Below are positions 8,064-16,736 of a stretch of DNA of 64,000 bases, piece by piece. The notes under the pieces were generated by a model. The model saw only the letters and a list, made by a program, of their open reading frames with translations, searched no databases and was not told where the DNA came from. The DNA is taken from assembly GCF_023746615.1 (NCBI RefSeq), contig NZ_CP082276.1, positions 186,001 to 250,000 of the forward strand, written 5' to 3'. The position numbers were made by a program, and so were the translations under genes. Origin of the DNA: Grimontia kaedaensis (lineage in GTDB: Bacteria; Pseudomonadota; Gammaproteobacteria; Enterobacterales; Vibrionaceae). Positions within the stretch are counted from its first letter, which is position 1; every line of letters starts with the position of its first letter.

Positions 8064-8360
8064 ATGCTACGGATTTATTGCCCTTACTGTGAAGAATACA
8101 GAGAAGAAGACGAATTCAGCTATGGCGGAGAAGCGCACATTGTTCGCCCGCTGGAGCCCGAAGCCCTGAGCGATAAAGAATGGGGTCATTACCTGTTCCA
8201 TCGCAATAACATTAAAGGCAGCCATCGTGAAATGTGGTATCACGCCGCGGGCTGTCGCAAGTTCTTCAACGTGCAGCGCAATACAGTGACTTACAAGATT
8301 GAAGCGGTATACAAAATCGGTGAGTCCGCTCCCGAGGAAAATGGGGAGGCGGGTGCATGA
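8064..8360 (+). CDS. soxD: Sarcosine oxidase subunit delta
   Basis: A small subunit of 98 residues with the zinc-site pattern of SoxD: CPYCEEYREEDEF near the N-terminus and HAAGCRKFF near residue 72. Also present is the conserved WGHYLFHRNNIKGSHREMWYH region. In the tetramer delta is a structural zinc protein. AAAGGA lies 6 nt before the ATG, and the gene end overlaps the soxA start by 4 bp (ATGA), so soxD and soxA are translationally coupled. Confidence 0.95.
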   Translation: MLRIYCPYCEEYREEDEFSYGGEAHIVRPLEPEALSDKEWGHYLFHRNNIKGSHREMWYHAAGCRKFFNVQRNTVTYKIEAVYKIGESAPEENGEAGA

Positions 8361-11300
8361 GTCAGGTTAACCGTTTAAGCGAAGGCGGACGTATCGACCG
8401 CAATTCCTCTTTCACATTTACTTTTGAAGGCAAAGTGTATCAGGGCCACAAAGGCGACACCTTGGCCTCTGCACTGCTTGCCAACGGCGTGAAAGTTGTG
8501 GGACGCAGTTTCAAATATCACCGTCCCCGTGGCATTTTGGGTGCAGGTGCAGAAGAGCCGAACGCGATTTTGCAGCTGGGCTCAGACGATGCCACATCAT
8601 TGCCAAATCAGCGTGCTACGCAGACCGAACTGTACGACGGTTTAAAAGCCCGAGTAGCGAATGCCTGGCCAAGTTTGGATAAAGATTTCCTCTCTGTGGT
8701 GGGAAAAATTGGCGGCGCAATGATGCCTGCCGGCTTCTACTACAAGACCTTCATGTATCCCGAATCCCTTTGGCCGACCTACGAAAAGCAAATTCGTAAG
8801 GCGGCGGGGTTGGGTGAAATTCCCCGCGCGAAAGACCCGGATCAATACGATCACATGCATCAGCATTGTGAAGTGCTCATTGTCGGCGGCGGCGCTGCAG
8901 GTCTGGCAGCAGCAAGACAGTTTCTGGGGTTAGGGCAGCGTGTGATTCTGGTGGATGAACAGTCAGAATTTGGCGGAAGCCTGCTTCATTGCCGCGAGAA
9001 GATAAATGGCAATCCAGCGACGGACTGGGTTGCAGAAACCGTGGAGCAACTGGAGGCTGATCATAACTTCATGTTGTTGCCAAGAAGCACCGCGTTTGGT
9101 TATTACGACCACAACTTTGTGGGTGTCGTGGAAAGGCTTACCGATCACTTAGGTGACGGCGTTAACGGTGTTCGCCAGCGCATTCATCATATCCGCGCTG
9201 AGCATGTTTTGCTGGCAACGGGTGCGATTGAACGTCCACTGGTATTTGGTAATAACGATCTGCCAGGCAGTATGCTGGCATCTGCACTTCAGATTTATCT
9301 CCGTCGTTATGCAGTTGCACCGGGGAATGAGCTGATACTGATGACCACCAATGACGAAGCCTATGACGCGGCCATTGAGTGGCATAACAGTGGCAAAACC
9401 GTGGTCGCGATTGTGGATACTCGTTCCTCCTCTGATGGCGATCGTGTGAAAGAGGCTAAGGCTTTGGGTATTTCAGTCTTGCACGGTCATGCTGTGACTA
9501 GCCTTCAAGGTAGTAGCTATGTCACTGGTGCGGAAGTAGCCCCTATCGACCGAAACGGAAAGAGCGTGACGGGCGCGATAAAAGTGCTGAGCTGCGATAC
9601 GGTAGCCACTAGCGGCGGCTGGAGTCCAGCGCTGCATCTCAGTTGCCACACTGGGGGACGTCCCACTTGGCGCGATGACATTGCTGGATTTGTGCCTTCA
9701 AATACCGTTGAAGGGATGGATTATGCGGGTGCTGTTAATGGAGAAATCACACTGCTGGATGTGATTCAGGACGGCGCTGCAAAAGCCAAAGTCATTGCAG
9801 ACGCACTTTGCGCAGAGCTGGCCGAAACGACTGTTCCTGTCGTCGACACAATGCAAACCGACCCTGCAATGGCGATGTACTTGGTGCCTTACCGTTTGCC
9901 GGTCAGCCGCGCGCCCAAACAGTTTGTCGATTTTCAGAATGATGTTACCGCTGCGGGTATCGAGCTTGCAGTTCGTGAAGGTTACGAATCCATCGAGCAT
10001 ATCAAACGCTACACCGCGATGGGCTTTGGTACCGATCAGGGGAAAACGGGCAATATTAACGGTATGGCGATCGCTGCCAATGCAATGGGCAAATCCATTG
10101 CAGAAACCGGGACTACCATTTTCCGCCCAATGTACACGCCGGTGACCTTTGGCGCGCTGGCGGGGCAGCATGTCGGGAAACTGTTCGATCCGGCGCGTTA
10201 TACCGCGATGCACGAATGGCATGTCAAAGAAGGTGCGTTATTTGAAAACGTGGGCCAATGGAAGCGCCCCTGGTATTACCCGAAGAACGGCGAAACCATG
10301 GACGAAGCTTTGGCGCGAGAGTGTAAGGCAACCCGTGAAAGTGTCGGAATTTTGGATGCCTCCACACTCGGCAAAATCGATATTCAGGGTAGAGATGCGC
10401 GCGAATTCCTGAACCGCATTTATACCAATGGCTGGGACAAACTGGCGCCGGGACGTTGTCGCTATGGCCTGATGTGTCACGAAGACGGTATGGTGTTTGA
10501 TGATGGCGTGACATCCTGTATTTCAGATTCTCACTTCATCATGACAACCACATCAGGTGGTGCAGCGGGTGTGCTGCAATGGCTGGAAGTGTGGCATCAG
10601 ACCGAATGGCCAGAGCTTGAAGTCTACTTCACCAGTGTGACGGACCAATGGGCGACCATGACGATTTCCGGTCCAAATTGCCGCAATGTGTTGCGTCAGT
10701 TGGTTGGCGATGAAGATGTCTCGGAAGAAGCCATGCCATTCATGAGCTGGAAGCCGATGAAAGTGGCAGGCGTGGACGCCCGCGTTTTCCGCATCAGTTT
10801 CACGGGCGAGTTATCGTTCGAAATCAATGTGAATGCGAACTACGGCCTTTACGTGTGGGAGCAGGTGATGAAAGCTGGGGAAGCCTACAACATTACCCCT
10901 TACGGCACCGAAACCATGCACATTCTGCGTGCGGAGAAAGGTTTTATCATCGTGGGACAGGATACCGATGGCTCGGTGACGCCACAGGATCTCAATATGG
11001 GCTGGATTACCGGTAAGCAGAAAACCTACAGCTTTCTGGGTCGTCGATCCTGGTCAAGGGAGGACACTTCCCGGACTGACAGAAAACAGCTGGTGGGCCT
11101 GAAATGTGAGGAATCGCACAAGGTTATTCCAGAAGGGGCGCAGGCAGTAGACAACCCTGATCAACCTGTGCCAATGACCATGGTGGGGCATGTTTCCTCT
11201 TCATACTTCAGTGCCGTATTGGGGCATTCCATTGCATTTGGTCTCATAACAGATGGTCTTAACCGCATGGGGGAATATGTTTACTTCCCATTGGCGAATG

Positions 11301-11983
11301 GCAAGACACTCAAGGCGGAGATTTGCAGCTCAGTGTTTTACGACACCAAGAATGAGAAGCCGATGAACGCGAATGAAGATGAGGTGTCGGCACTATCAGA
11401 TAGCTATGAACCAGTAAAACGCACACCTGTGCATCATCTTGGTAAATCGCACCAATCTTCACCGGGCGTGCATTTGCATGAGCGCGATGGTGTCAGCCAC
11501 CTTGTGTTGCGTGGCGAGCCTACTTCAGAGTTCTCAGCTGCGGTGGAAAGTGCATTAGGGCTGACGTTGCCAGTTTCCCCTTGCGCGTCTTCGGTGAACG
11601 ATTCGCTGCAAATTTGGTGGCAATCGCCAGATGAATGGCTGATCCTGAGCTTCGATCAAGATGCAGGTACCATCGAGAAGAAACTTCGGGAAGCGTTGTC
11701 AGGACATTTCCAAATCACGGATGTCAGTGGCGGGCAGACATTGCTAACACTGACTGGCTCTCATGCCAAAGATGTGCTGAAGAAATCTGTTTCCTACGAT
11801 GTGGATGGCAGAAGTTTCATTATGGGTAAGTGCGTTGGAACATCTTTCGCCAAAGGGCAGGTGTTTATGCGCCATCACAGTGAAAACTGTTATGACCTGA
11901 TTGTGCGCCGAAGTTTTGCTGACTACATCGCGCTTTGGATACAGCAATCTGCCGACGAATATGGACTGGCGCTGGACTGCTAA
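8357..11983 (+). CDS. soxA: Sarcosine oxidase alpha subunit fused to gamma (SoxA-SoxG)
   Basis: A 1208-residue protein. Residues about 15-100 form the N-terminal ferredoxin-like domain (KYHRPRGILGAGAEEPNA). About 170-500 is an NAD-binding Rossmann module (EVLIVGGGAAGLAAARQF). About 620-1000 is the T-protein-like tetrahydrofolate-binding domain (RECKATRESVGILDAS at its start, GLMCHEDGMVFDDG within). Standalone SoxA is about 1000 residues. Here about 170 extra C-terminal residues (SHLVLRGEPTSEF, then LQIWWQSPDEWLIL, SGGQTLLTL, CYDLIVRRSFADYIALW) match a SoxG gamma subunit, and no separate soxG follows. A terminator ends the operon. The fused protein should deliver methylene-tetrahydrofolate from the demethylated methyl group. 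Confidence 0.93.
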   Translation: MSQVNRLSEGGRIDRNSSFTFTFEGKVYQGHKGDTLASALLANGVKVVGRSFKYHRPRGILGAGAEEPNAILQLGSDDATSLPNQRATQTELYDGLKARVANAWPSLDKDFLSVVGKIGGAMMPAGFYYKTFMYPESLWPTYEKQIRKAAGLGEIPRAKDPDQYDHMHQHCEVLIVGGGAAGLAAARQFLGLGQRVILVDEQSEFGGSLLHCREKINGNPATDWVAETVEQLEADHNFMLLPRSTAFGYYDHNFVGVVERLTDHLGDGVNGVRQRIHHIRAEHVLLATGAIERPLVFGNNDLPGSMLASALQIYLRRYAVAPGNELILMTTNDEAYDAAIEWHNSGKTVVAIVDTRSSSDGDRVKEAKALGISVLHGHAVTSLQGSSYVTGAEVAPIDRNGKSVTGAIKVLSCDTVATSGGWSPALHLSCHTGGRPTWRDDIAGFVPSNTVEGMDYAGAVNGEITLLDVIQDGAAKAKVIADALCAELAETTVPVVDTMQTDPAMAMYLVPYRLPVSRAPKQFVDFQNDVTAAGIELAVREGYESIEHIKRYTAMGFGTDQGKTGNINGMAIAANAMGKSIAETGTTIFRPMYTPVTFGALAGQHVGKLFDPARYTAMHEWHVKEGALFENVGQWKRPWYYPKNGETMDEALARECKATRESVGILDASTLGKIDIQGRDAREFLNRIYTNGWDKLAPGRCRYGLMCHEDGMVFDDGVTSCISDSHFIMTTTSGGAAGVLQWLEVWHQTEWPELEVYFTSVTDQWATMTISGPNCRNVLRQLVGDEDVSEEAMPFMSWKPMKVAGVDARVFRISFTGELSFEINVNANYGLYVWEQVMKAGEAYNITPYGTETMHILRAEKGFIIVGQDTDGSVTPQDLNMGWITGKQKTYSFLGRRSWSREDTSRTDRKQLVGLKCEESHKVIPEGAQAVDNPDQPVPMTMVGHVSSSYFSAVLGHSIAFGLITDGLNRMGEYVYFPLANGKTLKAEICSSVFYDTKNEKPMNANEDEVSALSDSYEPVKRTPVHHLGKSHQSSPGVHLHERDGVSHLVLRGEPTSEFSAAVESALGLTLPVSPCASSVNDSLQIWWQSPDEWLILSFDQDAGTIEKKLREALSGHFQITDVSGGQTLLTLTGSHAKDVLKKSVSYDVDGRSFIMGKCVGTSFAKGQVFMRHHSENCYDLIVRRSFADYIALWIQQSADEYGLALDC

Positions 11984-11996
11984 CTCAATACTCATT

Positions 11997-12023
11997 GCCC
12001 GCTTCATGCGGGCTTTGTTTTTC
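11997..12023 (+). terminator. Intrinsic terminator of the sarcosine oxidase operon
   Basis: A perfect 6-bp stem GCCCGC / GCGGGC with loop TTCAT is followed by TTTGTTTTTC, 14 bp after the soxA stop. Confidence 0.85.
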
Positions 12024-12068
12024 TTAGCCCCGTGACGCATTACTCATCTGCATTAGTGATATTGTCTA

Positions 12069-12118
12069 TATACCCAAATGACCTGGCTGAATCCTTCATC
12101 TTCAGGTTATTGGGGTAT
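12069..12118. repeat. Short palindromic repeat related to the 564-837 element
   Basis: Left arm TATACCCAAATGACCTG (12069-12085) pairs with the right arm CAGGTTATTGGGGTAT (12103-12118), matching at 14 of 16 positions. The right arm in reverse complement reads ATACC...CCTGAAGATG, the same core as the arms of the large element near the window start. It sits between the sox terminator and the TSUP gene, as a solo palindrome without the 220-bp interior. Confidence 0.6.
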
Positions 12119-12141
12119 TAAATAATAACGAGATTGCGCGC

Positions 12142-12909
12142 TTGGACTTTATCACTGACCCTTTGTTCTATTTGATTGCCATCCCTGCCGTGCTGATTTA
12201 CGGCATCGGTAAAGGTGGGTTGGGTGGCGCGCTGGGTATCATTGCAGTTCCTCTAATGGCACTAACGATAGCACCGACACAGGCGGCGGCTATCTTGCTA
12301 CCTATTCTTCTGGTGATGGACGTATTCGCCGTTCGCTATCACTACCCCAAGGCTGACTATTCAGTGATCAAGAAGATGCTGCCGGGCGCGCTGGTGGGCG
12401 TTGCACTCGCAGGCTTCTACATGCAAGCCGTTTCGCAGGCCGGATTGAAGCTGACGATTGGGGTATTGTCGCTATGGTTTTGTGGTCAGTATTTACTGAG
12501 CCTGTTAGGAATATCGAGACCCGCCAGAAGGCGAAACAACACTCTGGCAGCCACGTTTTGGGGCGGTGTGAGCGGATTTTCCAGCACCACCATCCATGCT
12601 GGCGGCGGTCCTGCGAGTATCTATCTTCTTCCTCTCAGACTCGAAAAAGTCACGCTGGTGGCTACCATGGCGGTATTCTTCGCTATGTTAAATGTGGTGA
12701 AACTTATTCCCTATGCAGCTCTTGGCGAGTTCGATGCCAACAACTTATCTACGGCATTGATACTCATGCCATTAGCACCAATCGGGGTGGCGCTGGGCGT
12801 CAAGCTTCTGCACCGCGTCAGCCAGGCGCGCATCTATCAGCTTTGCTACCTGTTTCTTTTCCTGTCGGGCGTGAAGCTTTCTGTTGATGGGATCAGCGGA
12901 CTTCTTTGA
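12142..12909 (+). CDS. TSUP-family (TauE/SafE) membrane permease
   Basis: A 255-residue protein with about eight hydrophobic segments and the glycine-rich TSUP motif IGKGGLGGALGIIAVPLMAL at about residues 22-41, repeated in degenerate form as GGVSGFSSTTIHAGGGPASI at about 145. TSUP proteins move sulfite, taurine-derived sulfonates or other organic anions. The start is TTG 12142, because no ATG/GTG gives a family-like N-terminus; a weak CGAG precedes it. The stop abuts the end of the convergent RpiR-type regulator gene. The substrate is unknown. Confidence 0.85.
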   Translation: MDFITDPLFYLIAIPAVLIYGIGKGGLGGALGIIAVPLMALTIAPTQAAAILLPILLVMDVFAVRYHYPKADYSVIKKMLPGALVGVALAGFYMQAVSQAGLKLTIGVLSLWFCGQYLLSLLGISRPARRRNNTLAATFWGGVSGFSSTTIHAGGGPASIYLLPLRLEKVTLVATMAVFFAMLNVVKLIPYAALGEFDANNLSTALILMPLAPIGVALGVKLLHRVSQARIYQLCYLFLFLSGVKLSVDGISGLL

Positions 12910-13740
12910 CTATTTCCTACTGAGCTTGAATGCCAGTGATACAGCTAGACTCTGCGCCAAACAGAGTGTCGCCGTTTGAGAACGGAAAGACTCCACTTCA
13001 GCTTCTTTAATCACAAAGCAAACGTCGCTATTTGCCGCCAGAGGGCTCACCTGACTGTCGGTAAAAATGATTTGTTTTGCCTTTTTCGTAGCGGCGAATT
13101 CACACAGTTCAACCGTTTCTGGCGAGTAAGGGGAGAAGCTCGCACCAATCACCACGTCTTTACTGCTCACCAAGGCTAATTGCTCAGCTGCCATGCTGCC
13201 GAATCCATCGACAATCACAACACGGCGTTCAAGATGACGAAGCGCATAACTCAGGTATGAGGCGATGCTGAAAGCACGTCGCATCGCCACAATGTATATG
13301 GTTTCCGCGTTTTCCAGCAGATCGACGGCTGCATCCAACTGCTCGGGTGCGATTGCATTGGAGAGTTCCTGAAGCGCGACGGTATTGGCGTGACTAAATT
13401 GCTGCAAAATATCGGACGGTGTTTCTAGTGCTCTTTCTTCACCTTGGGCGTTTTGCAGAAGGCGGGCGCGTTCGGTATAGCTGCTGGTTTCCTCAACAAG
13501 GTTTTTGCGGAACAGTTGCTTCATTTCGTTGAAGCCGCTGAACTCAAACGCATTGGCAAAGCGGATTAGTGTCGAAGGAGGAACATTCGCGTGAGTGGCA
13601 ATGACAGCAACAGTGTCGAAGGCAATGCTATTGGGGTTATCCAACACATAGTGAGCTACCTGCTGAAGCCGTTTACTCAGGTTGTGGTAGCGGTGACGGA
13701 TTTGTTGTTGTAATTCAGCGAGGTGAGTTGCAGTTGCCAT
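12910..13740 (-). CDS. RpiR/MurR-family transcriptional regulator (HTH + SIS domain)
   Basis: A 276-residue regulator. Residues 1-77 are the HTH_6 domain (LSKRLQQVAHYVLDN, then VPPSTLIRFANAFEFSGFNEMKQ). About 125-260 is a SIS sugar/phosphosugar-isomerase fold (AETIYIVAMRRAFSIASYLS; KDVVIGASFSPYSPETV). SIS-containing regulators usually respond to phosphosugars, although many marine members control nitrogen or sulfonate catabolism. It converges end to end with the TSUP permease. A palindromic candidate operator lies 54 bp upstream. Control of the permease and/or itself is inferred. Confidence 0.92.
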   Translation of the reverse strand: MATATHLAELQQQIRHRYHNLSKRLQQVAHYVLDNPNSIAFDTVAVIATHANVPPSTLIRFANAFEFSGFNEMKQLFRKNLVEETSSYTERARLLQNAQGEERALETPSDILQQFSHANTVALQELSNAIAPEQLDAAVDLLENAETIYIVAMRRAFSIASYLSYALRHLERRVVIVDGFGSMAAEQLALVSSKDVVIGASFSPYSPETVELCEFAATKKAKQIIFTDSQVSPLAANSDVCFVIKEAEVESFRSQTATLCLAQSLAVSLAFKLSRK

Positions 13741-13793
13741 AGCGTTTCCTGATCTAGCACATCTATGGCAAGTGTAATGTTTCGTTAGAGATT

Positions 13794-13821
13794 AGGAAAT
13801 GGAATTTTTATTCCAATTCCT
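13794..13821. promoter_or_regulatory. Candidate RpiR operator
   Basis: The core TGGAATTTTTATTCCA (13800-13815) is a dyad GGAAT-N4-ATTCC that extends outward to AGGAAA...AATTCCT, giving 12-bp arms with one mismatch. Its AT-rich centre and spacing resemble RpiR/MurR-family operators. It lies 54 bp upstream of the rpiR-like start and downstream of rof, so autoregulation is the simplest reading. Confidence 0.6.
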
Positions 13822-13845
13822 AAAGGGGTATAGCTCAGAAAGGTA

Positions 13846-14091
13846 CTAGCTGAATGCGACTTCACTAAAATGGGGATTATCTACCAGTGCTTTCATAGAT
13901 CCCACTTTATCAAGCACAACTAATACATCTTCCCCCTCTACGTCTAATACGATGCACTCCTCTTTCTCTATATTTCTGGCGGTATCTTTTGCAATGCCTT
14001 CTTTATGATCACCTGTGTGAAATTCCAATCTCACGGGATAGTGAAACATACAGGCGATTTCAACATAGTCATGGACGTCGCATTTGATCAT
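13846..14091 (-). CDS. rof: Rho-binding antiterminator Rof (YaeO family)
   Basis: An 81-residue protein beginning MIKCDVHDYVEIACMFHYPV and continuing VRLEFHTGDHKEGIAKDTARN, the conserved Rof/YaeO pattern. Rof has a small Sm-like beta barrel that binds the RNA-binding face of Rho and inhibits factor-dependent termination. It is usually monocistronic, as here, and is separated from the tad-linked OmpA gene by about 80 bp. Confidence 0.9.
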   Translation of the reverse strand: MIKCDVHDYVEIACMFHYPVRLEFHTGDHKEGIAKDTARNIEKEECIVLDVEGEDVLVVLDKVGSMKALVDNPHFSEVAFS

Positions 14092-14170
14092 GTGAATTTC
14101 CTTTCGCTGGATCCCTTTTTAACAGTTTTACCCAAAGCGTGAAAACTCGCTACTGATCGCTGCGCAAATT

Positions 14171-14845
14171 TTACTTTGTTGCTTTCTCTGAATCAGATAA
14201 GGGCAAGACGACCAGTTCTACACGTCGGTTTTCGGTTCTACCCGCTGATGTTTTGTTGCTTTGAGCGGGTTTAGTTTCTCCGGCAGAGAAAGTTTTAAGT
14301 CGGTTCTTATCTCCGCCAGCATTAACCAAATAGCCTTTTACTGACTCTGCACGTTGCAGACCCAACGTCAGGTTATAAGCGTGTGAACCGATACTGTCCG
14401 TATGACCTGTAATGGAAATTGGTGTTGAGGAAGTTTTAATGGAATCCACAATCCCTGCCAGGATCTTCTTGCCTGTTGGCGTCAGAGAGGACTTATCAAA
14501 ACTGAAGTGTACTTTGGCGATTAATCCGCTCTTACCTTGTTGAACTGAAGGTGTCTCACGCACTAACAGCTCTGCACATTCTTTGTTGAGGCCTGCGTTG
14601 ATCAGGGCGTTGATAAATATTGGGGTGGTGGGAAAGGCGTTGCTTTGGCGTTCAAGTTGGAGGTACCGCGCCTTATGAAAAAAAATATCTGTCGATTGTC
14701 CAACGTTTATTTTGAATCTGACCTCTGTTTGCTTGTCTGAACAAATGTCCTCAAAAACTGTTGCCGATATGTTAGATGCTAGAGTCGGCATCGCCACGCT
14801 GCTCAATGCAATAAGAAGCGCAGGAAGTGTAAAGGTGGCTTTCAT
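14171..14845 (-). CDS. OmpA-family peptidoglycan-binding protein at the end of the tad operon
   Basis: A 224-residue exported protein. Its signal peptide (MKATFTLPALLIALSSVAMPTLA) is followed by a roughly 80-residue unique region and a C-terminal OmpA domain (about 110-215: VHFSFDKSSLTPTGKKIL, ITGHTDSIGSHAYNLTLGLQ, RAESVKGYL, RRVEL). The ATG at 14845 is chosen because GGAG lies 6 nt upstream and it removes a spurious extension overlapping tadG. Placed 10 bp after tadG, it probably anchors the Tad machine to peptidoglycan. OmpA-like genes often accompany tad loci in gammaproteobacteria. Confidence 0.85.
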   Translation of the reverse strand: MKATFTLPALLIALSSVAMPTLASNISATVFEDICSDKQTEVRFKINVGQSTDIFFHKARYLQLERQSNAFPTTPIFINALINAGLNKECAELLVRETPSVQQGKSGLIAKVHFSFDKSSLTPTGKKILAGIVDSIKTSSTPISITGHTDSIGSHAYNLTLGLQRAESVKGYLVNAGGDKNRLKTFSAGETKPAQSNKTSAGRTENRRVELVVLPLSDSEKATK

Positions 14846-14855
14846 AAATGCTCCG

Positions 14856-16172
14856 TTATTCATCGTAGTGGCGATAGTAAAGGTGACCGACTTCTTCACT
14901 GATCAACTCAAGGACAGTGTCAAAGATTTCCTGATAAGAATCGGCAGACTGAATATTGTCTTCGCCAGCACATATTTTTAGTCCCGGATTGGTCTCTAGG
15001 TCATAGTCAAAGCCAATGACGAAGATTTTTGCTTCAACATCCCGATCGCTTATAGTTTGTGATTCAAGAGCGCTAATGATGTTGTCGCAAAGACCTTCCT
15101 GATACAAACGCAGTGCGGCATAGCCAGGGTAACGCTGGTCTTGGCCCCTAGCAGAGTCAACACCATCAGAAAGGACGATAATTAGCTTTCGGACATTCTC
15201 GCCCTGACTGACGATTTTGGCTGCGTCAATCAGACCTTCGTAAGAGGCAGTACCATAGTCGGGGTAGAAACTTGAAATGGTTGAGCGGAACTGACTGAAT
15301 TCGTCAGTTAAATTTAGCGTGTAGAAGTAAGAATCATCGCTGCTATGTCTGCCGTTAATACTCGTATAGCGATTATTTAAAGGATCTGAAGTCGTGGCTG
15401 AAAAGTTGATATTGGGGATATTTCTCCACCATTGCCATGTCAAGCTACTGGAATTGCTATTGTAGTCAACATTGCTATAGAACTGACTGCCGTTGTTTGG
15501 GTACATATTGTACCCAATAAATGCTGCACGGTTTTTCAGTGGTGAGCCGTTGAGTTCTTGTTCTGTTTTTTCGTTGAAAGTTTCCAACTTACGCGTGATG
15601 TCAGATATAACATCTATTACACCGCGATACTTACGCTTGCCGTTCCATGAGTCCTGCATTGAACCAGAAAAATCTGCGACAAAGGCAACGTCGATAGTAT
15701 AACCCTGGTATTTCCGAGATACAGCCCTGCCCCCCATTTCTTGGACTTCTTCATAGCCAAGGTGATAGTCATTTTGCGGGTACCAAGAATCGAAATCGGC
15801 ATTAACTACGACTTTGTATTCTGTGAATATCAGCCCTTCTTCATCATAAACACCGGGCTTACCGCAATCGTTACCATAAATCTCATCACAACTTTTCCGT
15901 ACGATGGCAATATCCGATTGCTCAATTTTTCCATCAGGTATGAAAACGTTCGTGACCTTTTGTGCTAACACTTTGTTTTCACTCTCTACTTTGGAAGCAT
16001 TGGCGGCAACGGCCAAAGAAGCCATTTCAACTGCATCGCCAAGCCTTGCATGGGTTTGTAAGTAGCGCGTTGATTCAATGGCAAAAACGAAAATGCTAAA
16101 AAACAGGGGGTACATAACCACAAAAATAATAGTGGCTATGCCTTTTTGTTTTTTGGGTGAACGAAAATTCAT
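14856..16172 (-). CDS. tadG: TadG, von Willebrand factor A pilus-assembly protein
   Basis: A 438-residue protein with an N-terminal pseudopilin-like hydrophobic segment (about 10-32, KGIATIIFVVMYPLFFSIFV) and a long vWA domain from about 160. The metal-ion site is DFSGS at about 167-171, and a second acidic vWA strand reads KLIIVLSDGVDS. TadG is a Tad minor-pilin-like component thought to act in the periplasm in pilus assembly. The start is ATG 16172 with AGGGA upstream, 10 bp after tadF. Confidence 0.88.
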   Translation of the reverse strand: MNFRSPKKQKGIATIIFVVMYPLFFSIFVFAIESTRYLQTHARLGDAVEMASLAVAANASKVESENKVLAQKVTNVFIPDGKIEQSDIAIVRKSCDEIYGNDCGKPGVYDEEGLIFTEYKVVVNADFDSWYPQNDYHLGYEEVQEMGGRAVSRKYQGYTIDVAFVADFSGSMQDSWNGKRKYRGVIDVISDITRKLETFNEKTEQELNGSPLKNRAAFIGYNMYPNNGSQFYSNVDYNSNSSSLTWQWWRNIPNINFSATTSDPLNNRYTSINGRHSSDDSYFYTLNLTDEFSQFRSTISSFYPDYGTASYEGLIDAAKIVSQGENVRKLIIVLSDGVDSARGQDQRYPGYAALRLYQEGLCDNIISALESQTISDRDVEAKIFVIGFDYDLETNPGLKICAGEDNIQSADSYQEIFDTVLELISEEVGHLYYRHYDE

Positions 16173-16181
16173 CTTCTTTCC

Positions 16182-16736
16182 CTAGCGGCCAAATGACATT
16201 GAAATGGAACGGACGCGTTCGAACCTTTCACCGACGATATCGCCATACCAATTATTTGAGCGATAACAAATGGTGACTTGGTAAAGGGTTAGTTTGTTGT
16301 CAAACTGAGTGACGGGAGCCATATCTGTCATATTTGATAGGGGGGTGTCAGGTTGACAGTCATATTGACCAAGGCTGAAGCGATGTACGTTGATGACTGG
16401 AGAAACAGGTTGTTTGTCGTCATCAAACTGTTGCTGTTCGATATAGACACCCAATCGGGATGCTTCGAAGTCACCAATTGTGTCTTTTAAAGACCTTGAA
16501 ACCAGATTTAAGCCTTTTGTTGCTTCTGTATAGGTGATGGTTTCATCACCATCAAAAAGCTCTGTACGCTCTTTGATTAGACTGACTAAAGAATAGGATA
16601 GCCTATCCAATTTGCCTTTAATGGATTGCTTAGCGACCACATCCATGGTGAATACCAAGATCAGACTAAAGCCCATCAAAACCAAAACCAGTTCGATGGT
16701 GAATACCCCGCGTTGTTTATTGGCTAAATTGGTCAC
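16182..16736 (-). CDS. tadF: TadF, pseudopilin-like Tad protein
   Basis: A 184-residue protein starting VTNLANKQRGVFTIELVLVL: a short basic leader, a prepilin-type site RG|VFTIE with Glu at +5, and a hydrophobic helix. TadE and TadF are minor pseudopilins cleaved by TadV. The GTG at 16736 is preferred over the upstream ATG because AGGAG sits 7 nt before it. It overlaps the end of tadE by 20 bp. The C-terminal half is poorly conserved, as usual for TadF. Confidence 0.85.
   Translation of the reverse strand: MTNLANKQRGVFTIELVLVLMGFSLILVFTMDVVAKQSIKGKLDRLSYSLVSLIKERTELFDGDETITYTEATKGLNLVSRSLKDTIGDFEASRLGVYIEQQQFDDDKQPVSPVINVHRFSLGQYDCQPDTPLSNMTDMAPVTQFDNKLTLYQVTICYRSNNWYGDIVGERFERVRSISMSFGR

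Noticed and set aside
9698..10222. 174-codon minus-strand frame antisense to soxA
   Set aside because: Fully inside a strongly conserved gene and low-complexity in character; a shadow frame.
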